From Bacteroidales bacterium (lineage in GTDB: Bacteria; Bacteroidota; Bacteroidia; Bacteroidales; UBA932): 64,000 bases of DNA. The stretch covers positions 1 to 64,000 of the forward strand of contig JAFVAU010000026.1 of the NCBI GenBank assembly GCA_017480345.1, given 5' to 3'. Every line of letters begins with the position of its first letter. The stretch's first letter is position 1. A program made the translations under genes and the position numbers. Positions 9,224 to 15,976 of this stretch are shown here, piece after piece. Under the pieces are notes generated by a model, which worked only from the letters and a program-made list of their open reading frames with translations, did no database searches and was not told the DNA's origin.

Positions 9224-9838
9224 CTACTTGCTCATCTTGAAGCCCAGGCGGTAGTTGTCATAACCGTCGGCCAGCTTGGCCAGGGAAGACACGGAGGAAG
9301 AGCTTTCACCCAGCACGGAGGTGAGTTTCTTGATGAGGCCCATGGCCTTGTTCACCGGGAAAACCATCTTCACGTTGCCCAGGGAAGATTCCAGGGAGCC
9401 GGTCATGCTGAAGAACTGAAGCTTCTTGCCGAACACCAGGGAGACCGTCTTCTCGCCGTCGCCCACCGTGTAGGTACCGGGCAGGGAGATGCCGCCGATG
9501 TTCAGGGAGAAGGTCTTGTCGGTGGAATTGAAGGTGAAGGTGGCGGCGCCGGGCTTGATGCCCACCTTGGAGAGGTATTCGTCTGCCTTGGTTTCCAGGG
9601 CGGACGTGGCGGCGGTGCCGGCCAGGTTCTTCAGGATACCACCTTCGGAGCTGGTGGCCGATACGGCGATGCCGTTGTAAGTATAGGTGCCGTTGAGGCT
9701 GATGGGTGCGGAATACACCACGCCGGCGGCATTGGAAATGACATTGCCCAGGCTGCCCAGCTTGTCCAGGACGCTCTGTGCGTTGGCGTTGAAGCCCAGT
9801 GCGGCCGCAACGATGACGAGAGAAATGATTTTTTTCAT
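9224..9838 (-). CDS. DUF4923-like secreted protein
   Basis: This 204-residue protein has a clear signal peptide (MKKIISLVIVAAALGFNANAQ). The start is set at ATG 9838: the longer frame from 9865 adds nine residues that overlap the upstream gene's stop codon and precede a normal signal peptide. The mature part (SVLDKLGSLGNVISNAAG..., ending with LADGYDNYRLGFKMSK) is rich in beta-prone, Ser/Thr/Gly-rich stretches. It resembles the Bacteroidales DUF4923 family, which has no known function. The gene lies 13 nt downstream of the ThiL-like gene, so the two are probably cotranscribed. Confidence 0.7.
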   Translation of the reverse strand: MKKIISLVIVAAALGFNANAQSVLDKLGSLGNVISNAAGVVYSAPISLNGTYTYNGIAVSATSSEGGILKNLAGTAATSALETKADEYLSKVGIKPGAATFTFNSTDKTFSLNIGGISLPGTYTVGDGEKTVSLVFGKKLQFFSMTGSLESSLGNVKMVFPVNKAMGLIKKLTSVLGESSSSVSSLAKLADGYDNYRLGFKMSK

Positions 9839-9851
9839 AAATATTTGGGGT

Positions 9852-10859
9852 TTAATTTGTTTCATCTTCCGGCCAGCCTTGTGCCTTTACCGGAAATTCC
9901 ACGCCCTCCGGAGTTACCAAAACCGTGCCAACCTCCTTCTGGGCCAGATGGCCGATAACGTCGAAAGTCTGGAATTCCCGGCGGAATTTCTCGAAATGAA
10001 GGAGCGGAATCACCAGCAGCAGGCGGTTGTCGTCTCCCCCGTTCATGGCGGCCGATACCGGATCCATGTCCAGCTCCTTGCCTAACCGGAAGCTGTTTCC
10101 TTCGAAGGGAATCTTGTCGGCATAGACCTTGGCACCCAGCCCACTGTCCCGGCTCAGGCGCTTGAGGGCGTCCGAGAGGCCCTTCGTGACAAAATAAGCG
10201 TAAGAGGGATAGATTTCCGCATCCTCCAGGCGGGACACCACGGAGGCGTCCAGTTCCGGGCGCAAATAACTGCCCACCAGCATCTTGTACTGCGACATGT
10301 CCGGCTGTACGCCCTTCTCCTGAAATTCCTTCGCTCCCCGCTCCAACACCTGCAGGCCCAGATAGGCCGCACCCAGGGCGCCGGACACACAGATGAGGTC
10401 TTTGCTCTTGGCCGCCAGGCGCCTTTTCTCCGTCAAAAGGGACGTTTCACCGGTGGCCGACACGCTCACATACAGACCATTGTTGGAGGGCTGCAAATCC
10501 AGGTTAACCGCCTCAAAACCAAACTCTTTGGCGGCAACCGTAATCCCCATCCACAACTCTTTCACCTGCGGGAAATCCAGTTTGGCCGACACCCCCAGCA
10601 CCACGCTGAGCAGTTTTGGGGCGGCAAGGGCCGCAAGTAACTCCCCCGTTACCCCCACCACGCATTTGTAACCCAAATGCTTCATCGGGAAATACACCAG
10701 GTTGAAATCAATGCCTTCAAGATACATCCTGGATGCCGTGGTTATGCGGCCGCCTTTGGAAGAGGTGTAGGAAAGCCCGGCAACGGGATTATATGCAGAG
10801 AGGCGATAGAGCTGGTCTATCGCCTCTACTTTTCCAAGGTCTGAGAAGGATTCTGCCAT
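9852..10859 (-). CDS. ThiL/AIR-synthase-like protein
   Basis: 335 residues from ATG 10859 (MAESFSDLGKVEAIDQLY). Starting from the longer frame would place the promoter at 10885-10892 inside the gene. The pattern resembles the PurM/ThiL fold: an N-terminal half with FNLVYFPMKHLGYKCVVGVTGELLAA, then LICVSGALGAAYLGLQVL, and a C-terminal half with a late GDDNRLLLVIP. ThiL phosphorylates thiamine monophosphate, but the acidic Mg-ATP motifs of true ThiL are not obvious here. It may be a divergent paralogue, and I would not assign the reaction. No other thiamine gene is nearby. Confidence 0.6.
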   Translation of the reverse strand: MAESFSDLGKVEAIDQLYRLSAYNPVAGLSYTSSKGGRITTASRMYLEGIDFNLVYFPMKHLGYKCVVGVTGELLAALAAPKLLSVVLGVSAKLDFPQVKELWMGITVAAKEFGFEAVNLDLQPSNNGLYVSVSATGETSLLTEKRRLAAKSKDLICVSGALGAAYLGLQVLERGAKEFQEKGVQPDMSQYKMLVGSYLRPELDASVVSRLEDAEIYPSYAYFVTKGLSDALKRLSRDSGLGAKVYADKIPFEGNSFRLGKELDMDPVSAAMNGGDDNRLLLVIPLLHFEKFRREFQTFDVIGHLAQKEVGTVLVTPEGVEFPVKAQGWPEDETN

Positions 10860-10884
10860 CTTTGTAGAAACGATTTTACGTCTA

Positions 10885-10892
10885 CAAAGATA
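10885..10892 (-). promoter_or_regulatory. -7 element TATCTTTG for the ThiL-like/DUF4923 pair
   Basis: TATCTTTG on the minus strand is 25 nt before ATG 10859. It overlaps the left arm of an inverted repeat (CTTTGTAGA ... TCTACAAAG, about 10861-10889) that could be an operator or just a leader hairpin. Confidence 0.6.
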
Positions 10893-10904
10893 CAAAATTA
10901 TTTC

Positions 10905-12383
10905 TTACTTCAGGGACGGGGTGGCGTTGGGGGTGAAGTCGTTGGTGGAATTGTTGGTGTCTACCAGCTTTCCGCCCTGGCTCTTACGCAAGACACTCTT
11001 GCCGAAGCGGTCCGGATCCTTATCGTACTCTCCCGCGTGCGTCCAGCCGGCATCGAAAGCGGCGGGCCAGGGATTCTGGTAGAAGGAATCTTCCAGAGAG
11101 CAGTTCACGGCATCCAGCACCCATTCGCCGGGAATCACCCACACATCTTCTTCGGCCAGGTCAAAGTCAAAATTCCACTCCCTGAAATGGAAGTAATAGG
11201 TACCGGTCCAGTGGCGGTTGTTCAGAATGCTCTCGGCGGTCTCACCGGACGGAGGGATTACGATGGCATAGCTCTCGAAACCACGGTTGTGCAGCGACGT
11301 GATGGTGGCGGATGCCTTGAACCAGATTTCCAGGTTCTCCACATCGGGGTTGTCCGTGTCGGGATAAATCTCGTTCTCGTCGTAGAATTCGAAGTCGGCC
11401 TTGGAGAGGTCAATGGCGTTGGGGTTGCCCTCAATGATTGTCTCCCCATCCCCATAGGAGGCTGTATAGTCAATGGCGGCGAGGGCCAGAATCAGGGATT
11501 CGCCGGGAGCCACCGGATGCTCATCGCCCTTACCGGGAATGACATACATGTTGTTGACGGCCAGGCCGTCGGAGAGTTCGGGATACTCAAGGTAGGCTCC
11601 TACGCTGGTGATGGTGCCGGTGATGTAGTTGGTCACGAACATCACGCCGTCGGCATAAATCACGTGGTCGGAATTGTTGGTGAGCTTGATGTACTGGTCC
11701 GTGGACGGGCTGGCGGAACCTTCAATGGGGCTGCCGGTGAAGTAAACTTCCTCGATGAGCAGTTCGCCGGGTTCCACGTTGCGCCAACTCTGGGTAATGT
11801 CAATCTGAGCCAGCATCGTTTTTCCATCGCTCATATAAACGTAAATGTGGTTGGCCGCATCGATACCCTTTTCCGCATGCGGATTGGAGGCTACGGTGAA
11901 GGTGATCCGGCCATCCTCCACCTTGTCCACGGTGAGCAGCTCCGGCCAGTAAACATTTGTAGTCACATTGAAGCCGGCCGGGATATCTGCGGTGAAAGTG
12001 CCTCCCATTGCCGGGACTCGTATTTCTGTGCTGGCAATCTCAGAAGGGGGAGCAGGGGCATTTTGAACAAGGGTAACCGTTTGGGAAAGCGAACCTGCTT
12101 CCACGGTAAAAGCCGCGCTGCGGGCACCGGCATCTTTATAAGGCTCCACGGTGATTTCCACAAAACCGTTTCCGTGACCGGAAGTGGCGGAAAGTGTATA
12201 CCAGGTATCCTTTGTGAAAGAGACGGTCCAGTCCGTATTGGAAAGGACGGAGAAGGTTGCTTTGCCTCCAGAAGCATCCACTTTGAGAGAAGCATTGGTG
12301 ACGGACAGTTCAGGAGCGTCCGTCTTGGTGCAGGCTGTCGCGGCAACAAGCGCGAGCGCTGCAAGAATCAGATATTTTTTCAT
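10905..12383 (-). CDS. BACON-domain/DUF4876-like surface lipoprotein
   Basis: 492 residues with a lipoprotein signal (MKKYLILAALALVAATAC, then TKTD). Residues about 26-110 form a BACON-type beta-sandwich (LKVDASGGKATFSV, TDWTVSF, VTLVQNA). A second related module covers about 115-205. The rest, from ELLIEEVYFTGSP, fits the DUF4876 family of large Bacteroidales outer-surface lipoproteins. BACON domains are usually found in proteins that bind glycans or host mucins, but the ligand here is unknown. An insertion sequence starts 10 bp upstream of the ATG and separates the gene from the receptor operon it appears to belong to. Its expression may therefore be lost or driven from the IS. Confidence 0.75.
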   Translation of the reverse strand: MKKYLILAALALVAATACTKTDAPELSVTNASLKVDASGGKATFSVLSNTDWTVSFTKDTWYTLSATSGHGNGFVEITVEPYKDAGARSAAFTVEAGSLSQTVTLVQNAPAPPSEIASTEIRVPAMGGTFTADIPAGFNVTTNVYWPELLTVDKVEDGRITFTVASNPHAEKGIDAANHIYVYMSDGKTMLAQIDITQSWRNVEPGELLIEEVYFTGSPIEGSASPSTDQYIKLTNNSDHVIYADGVMFVTNYITGTITSVGAYLEYPELSDGLAVNNMYVIPGKGDEHPVAPGESLILALAAIDYTASYGDGETIIEGNPNAIDLSKADFEFYDENEIYPDTDNPDVENLEIWFKASATITSLHNRGFESYAIVIPPSGETAESILNNRHWTGTYYFHFREWNFDFDLAEEDVWVIPGEWVLDAVNCSLEDSFYQNPWPAAFDAGWTHAGEYDKDPDRFGKSVLRKSQGGKLVDTNNSTNDFTPNATPSLK

Positions 12384-12384
12384 G

Positions 12385-12393
12385 GCTCGTTAA
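12385..12393. repeat. Left copy of the 9-bp target-site duplication
   Basis: GCTCGTTAA at 12385-12393 is repeated exactly at 14079-14087, directly outside the two ends of the insertion sequence. The next base, T, also matches, so the duplication could be read as 9-10 bp. Confidence 0.85.
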
Positions 12394-12585
12394 TAGGGTG
12401 TTAAGTTAATGGATTGTTTTTGTGAGTTGAAAATGCCTCTTCGAGGCCTGCTCCGAGGAGCATGAAAGTAATGCTGTTTTTGACCATAAAAATTTGTGTT
12501 AAATTATTGAATATTAATTGATTAACTATTGCATATGTCGTAGATTTTTCGTAACTTTATAGGTATATACAAACCCTATTTTGCA

Positions 12586-12834
12586 ATGAAGAATCAAGAC
12601 AAAAAAGCTAAGTTGACACCCGAACAGAAAGAGATAAACCGTTTGCGCGAGGAGGTCCGGTACCTCAGATCCAAACTCCAGCAAAAGGAGGAGGAACAGC
12701 GGCGCCGCAGAGAGGAAGTTGTAAATGAGGGTGTCGATGACATCAAAAAAAAACTAATGGCTGGCGGGATGAACGAGCGCAGTGCGGATGTGTTGAGTTT
12801 GCTCATGTCGAAGGATACCGATACCAAGAAGTAA
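12586..12834 (+). CDS. IS transposase frame A (coiled-coil N-terminal part)
   Basis: 82 residues, very charged, with a heptad pattern (EQKEINRLREEVRYLRSKLQQKEEEQRRRREEV) predicting a coiled coil. In two-frame IS elements the first frame usually supplies DNA-binding or dimerisation parts and the catalytic domain comes by -1 frameshift. An A9 run at 12745-12753 contains A AAA AAA in the right phase. The -1 frame is open from 12741 straight into frame B. Confidence 0.8.
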   Translation: MKNQDKKAKLTPEQKEINRLREEVRYLRSKLQQKEEEQRRRREEVVNEGVDDIKKKLMAGGMNERSADVLSLLMSKDTDTKK

Positions 12835-12836
12835 TC

Positions 12837-14039
12837 ATGAAGGTGGCAGTCTTGTTGTGTGCATATGCCGGGTGCAGCTTCCGCGAAGCGAAACGCTCCA
12901 TGGAGGTGTTCAACTTCGTGTTCCCGCTCCTGGGGCTTGACATTCCTTCTCACGTTACCATACGTGAGTGGCTGCTCAAAGCCGGACTGGCAGAGCTGCG
13001 CCGCAAGAAGAGAGCGATTGAAGACTACGCCGTTATCATGGATGAGAGCATCACCATTGCTGAACACAAGTTGCTTATGACATTGGCTGTCCCCGCCCGT
13101 CAGGACGGGCATCCGCTTGCCTGTTCGGACGCAGAGGTTGTGGACATCCACGTTGCCGGTTCCCATAAGGGCAAGGACGTTCAGGAAGCCATTGAGCGCA
13201 CAGCCGAGGCGCTTGGCAAGGCTCCCTGCTATGCGGTCACGGACAATGGCCGCAACCTTGTCAAGGGCCTGTCCGATGCGGGCATTGACAACCACAGGGA
13301 CATTGGCCACACGTTCGGGACGTTCCTCAAGGCCGTGTATGAAGGAGACGAAGAGTTCAACGCCCTCACGAAGGAAATCGGTAACGCCCGTCACTTCGCC
13401 CTCACGGACGTTGACTACCTGATGCCCAGCAACATGCGGGCTATTGCCCGTTGGATGAACGTGTTTGACTGGGCCAGATGGGCTAAGAACATGATTGAGG
13501 CGGAACATAAGCTCAGGCCCAAAGAACGCAGGATGTATGCCTTCCTCTGGGAGCACGGAGCCCTGGTCGAAGAACTGAACGAAGTGATGGACTGCTTCCG
13601 GAAGGTGCTCGGGATCTGCAAGGACAGAGGGCTGTCCCAAAAGTCCGTCAGGGAATGCAATGCCATTATCCGTCAGGAACTTATGGGCAGAGGAAGCCGA
13701 CTGACCCGCCTCGGAGAGATGATGATGCGTTACTTCGCTGAAGAAGCTTCGCTGCTCAAGGGCGAGAACGATGTTCACCATATCTCTTCCGACCTTATCG
13801 AGTCCATGTTTGGCTACTTCAAGCAGAGGAAGTCTCCCAACAGGATGCATGGCGTTACGGGGTTCATCCTTGTACTGCCTCTGCGCGGCCGGCTTTCCAC
13901 GTTGGAGACGGCCAGAACCTTTGACTTCAAGACCTCGCTTGAGCGCAACCGCATTGCGGACGTCAAGGCCTGGGAGCGGAAAACGCTCCCGGAAAACCTT
14001 GCCGCCAAACGCGGGCGCATATTGAGTCAAGCAAGCTGA
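12837..14039 (+). CDS. IS transposase frame B (DDE-type catalytic part)
   Basis: 400 residues from the first ATG, but probably made mainly as a fusion of about 484 residues through -1 slippage at the A9 run; the frame is open upstream of this ATG (…EGYRYQEVIMKVAVLL). Candidate catalytic acids are Asp in YAVIMDESI, Asp in YAVTDNGRN and Glu in SSDLIESMFGYFKQRKSPN. The order and spacing are those of an RNase-H-fold DDE transposase. The family is not one I can name with confidence. The frame is intact, so the element may still be active. Confidence 0.8.
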   Translation: MKVAVLLCAYAGCSFREAKRSMEVFNFVFPLLGLDIPSHVTIREWLLKAGLAELRRKKRAIEDYAVIMDESITIAEHKLLMTLAVPARQDGHPLACSDAEVVDIHVAGSHKGKDVQEAIERTAEALGKAPCYAVTDNGRNLVKGLSDAGIDNHRDIGHTFGTFLKAVYEGDEEFNALTKEIGNARHFALTDVDYLMPSNMRAIARWMNVFDWARWAKNMIEAEHKLRPKERRMYAFLWEHGALVEELNEVMDCFRKVLGICKDRGLSQKSVRECNAIIRQELMGRGSRLTRLGEMMMRYFAEEASLLKGENDVHHISSDLIESMFGYFKQRKSPNRMHGVTGFILVLPLRGRLSTLETARTFDFKTSLERNRIADVKAWERKTLPENLAAKRGRILSQAS

Positions 14040-14078
14040 AATCATACAGTTAAAAATGCATCACAACTTAACAACCTA

Positions 14079-14087
14079 GCTCGTTAA
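14079..14087. repeat. Right copy of the 9-bp target-site duplication
   Basis: GCTCGTTAA, identical to 12385-12393. Removing the IS and one copy rejoins the DUF6850-type stop region to the DUF4876-type start with a gap of roughly 20 bp. Confidence 0.85.
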
Positions 14088-14090
14088 TTA

Positions 14091-15587
14091 TTAAAAATTT
14101 ATTCCTATACTGATTGTCGTACAAAATGCCGGTCCATAGCCGGAGGGGAACTGTGCCCGGCCGAGGATTTCCGCATAAAGGGAAAGGCGGGCGGAAAGCT
14201 GCCGCTCGGCATAGAGCATCATTCCGGCATTAAAGGAAGCGGCGCTCACACGGGCGAAATGCTCCTGCCAATAAGAGACAAAACGCATATCCGTATATTC
14301 CTCCGGAATGTTGAGTTTTCCGGAAAAAGGCCGATACAGACCGCCGCTCAGGGAGGCTTTCCACTGCCAAAGCCCGCTTTGGCGGCGATAAGCGCCCTCC
14401 AAGGAGGCCAGAAGCCCGGAATGGGTAAACGTTCTTATGGGATACGCATAACTCTCCTCGTCTCCCAGATAGGCGGCGGAGGCCTCCAGGCTCCAGCCCC
14501 GGCGCCACGCAAGCAGCCCGTCAGCCCCGGCGGAAAAGCGGCCGCAACGGAACATATTTGCCCGGGCCAGCTCTTTGATGTAACCGGCCGCACCGTTGTC
14601 CAGGATGCTCTCCTGGCCGATACGCCACTCATAACGGGCATAGGCGCCGGCCTTCCAGGCCAGGTCTCCACTACGGGAAAGGTACTGGAGCCGGAGGTGG
14701 GCCTCTCTTGTATATAACTCTGTATAAGGCACTTCGTTCTGATTGGGAAGATAGTGGATGAGGTCCAGCAGGCTATAGGAGGCCGTGGCGTTCCAGCCGT
14801 TTTCCCGGAGCGGAATCCAGGTGGCCGCCACCGTGATGCCGTTTCCGGCATAACGGGTGTTCATGTTGGAGTCCGTGGCGCCGCTGAAACGGGCGAAATG
14901 GCTGCCGAGGCCCGTAAGATGCAGGATGGCCGTGTTCTTGCCCCGTACATTGAGGAAAGACATCGTCTGCGTCTGACTGTAACGGCGGTAGGAAAGAGTG
15001 GCGTCCAGCACATATGCCGACGTCAACCGCCATCCGGCCGATGCAGTAATTTTAAGGTCGGAAACGATGTTGCGGGGGCGCGGATCCGCTTGGCGGTACT
15101 CGTGAAGGGCCCGGTATGCCCCTTCCGCGCCCCAGTGAAAACGTTTCCGGCGGGCCGAATAGCCACCACTGAAGACATACTCCTCTTTCCTCAGGTCTCC
15201 GCCCACCGTATCGGCCAGAGCGTAAGGATAAACAAGTCCGAAATCCGAAGAACTGTTCCACAGGACACTCCGCTTGACGCCGTTGGCATAACGCACCCTG
15301 CCGCGGACAGCGGAAAGCGAATCCAACCGCACCAGGGTGCCTATATTCAGCTGACCTTCGCTGAGGCCTCTCCCCTCCTCGCGGAGAACGGGGGCCGCTT
15401 CCTTCCGATAGTTCCAGGATGCGGAGGCCGTGGTATAGGTAGCGTCCGGTCCGAAGAGATGGGCGGCGGCGCTTTCCCCTTCGTTCACGCGAACTTTCTC
15501 TCCTCGATTATAGCTTCGTTGCACGGCTGACAACGTGTCGGCCGGCGGAAAGAGCAGGGAGAGCGATATGACAAGGGCGGAAATCAT
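14091..15587 (-). CDS. DUF6850-like outer-membrane beta-barrel protein
   Basis: 498 residues starting with MISALVISLSLLFPPADTLSA, which looks like a signal peptide. The body has many alternating aromatic/hydrophobic strands (for example YVLDATLSYRRYSQ, LRLQYLSRSGDLAWKAGAYARYEWRIG) and ends in ISIGINF, the terminal aromatic residue typical of barrels. This fits the DUF6850 family, which accompanies TonB-dependent receptors in Bacteroidales. It overlaps the upstream lipoprotein gene by 4 nt and was the penultimate gene of the operon before the IS insertion. The transported or bound ligand is unknown. Confidence 0.7.
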   Translation of the reverse strand: MISALVISLSLLFPPADTLSAVQRSYNRGEKVRVNEGESAAAHLFGPDATYTTASASWNYRKEAAPVLREEGRGLSEGQLNIGTLVRLDSLSAVRGRVRYANGVKRSVLWNSSSDFGLVYPYALADTVGGDLRKEEYVFSGGYSARRKRFHWGAEGAYRALHEYRQADPRPRNIVSDLKITASAGWRLTSAYVLDATLSYRRYSQTQTMSFLNVRGKNTAILHLTGLGSHFARFSGATDSNMNTRYAGNGITVAATWIPLRENGWNATASYSLLDLIHYLPNQNEVPYTELYTREAHLRLQYLSRSGDLAWKAGAYARYEWRIGQESILDNGAAGYIKELARANMFRCGRFSAGADGLLAWRRGWSLEASAAYLGDEESYAYPIRTFTHSGLLASLEGAYRRQSGLWQWKASLSGGLYRPFSGKLNIPEEYTDMRFVSYWQEHFARVSAASFNAGMMLYAERQLSARLSLYAEILGRAQFPSGYGPAFCTTISIGINF

Positions 15588-15976
15588 CGGAGAACAATCA
15601 GCTTAAGTTCCAGAACCTGCGCATCTTCCATCAGGTTGACGGCGGTGGCCGGTGTTGAGTGGGCCGAAAAACGAACGGTGGCGTGGCTGCCGTCGGCAAA
15701 AAGGGCGTCTCCGTCGAAGGAAATCACATACACGCCTTTCTGCACCTGCAGCTGACCCAGGTTGTTCACGAAGATGGGGAACGAATAATTCATTCCGGTA
15801 TTGAGGTTTCGCAGCTGGTTGCCGGGAAGGGCGGGATCGATGGTGATGGAAACCGCCTCGCGGCCGTCTGACAAGGTGGCCTGCAGGCTCAGCCGGCAGT
15901 ACAGGCTGTCCTGAACGGGTTTGGTGCACGCGCTCAGAAGGGCCAGGAGGGCGAATATGAGGATTTTGTTTCTCAT
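15584..15976 (-). CDS. Small lipoprotein of the receptor operon
   Basis: 130 residues with a lipoprotein signal (MRNKILIFALLALLSAC, then TKPVQD) and a compact beta-rich domain ending VLELKLIVLR. It overlaps the receptor gene upstream and the barrel gene downstream by 4 nt each, so translational coupling is likely. I do not recognise a named family; its position suggests a periplasmic or surface partner of the TonB-dependent receptor. Confidence 0.75.
   Translation of the reverse strand: MRNKILIFALLALLSACTKPVQDSLYCRLSLQATLSDGREAVSITIDPALPGNQLRNLNTGMNYSFPIFVNNLGQLQVQKGVYVISFDGDALFADGSHATVRFSAHSTPATAVNLMEDAQVLELKLIVLR

Larger units (their letters stand above)
12394..14078 (+). mobile_element. 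Complete insertion sequence, 1,685 bp, family not assigned
   Basis: The ends are 14-bp inverted repeats: TAGGGTGTTAAGTT at 12394-12407, and AACTTAACAACCTA at 14065-14078, which matches at 13 of 14. They are bracketed by the 9-bp direct repeat GCTCGTTAA. The element carries two overlapping transposase frames that appear to be joined by -1 frameshifting. Its left 190 bp holds two small hairpins near 12432-12460 (GCCTCTTCGAGGC and GCTCCGAGGAGC) and a -7-like TAACTTTA before the first frame. The exact duplication and intact frames suggest a recent insertion. It split the leftward receptor operon between the DUF6850-type and DUF4876-type genes. Confidence 0.93.
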
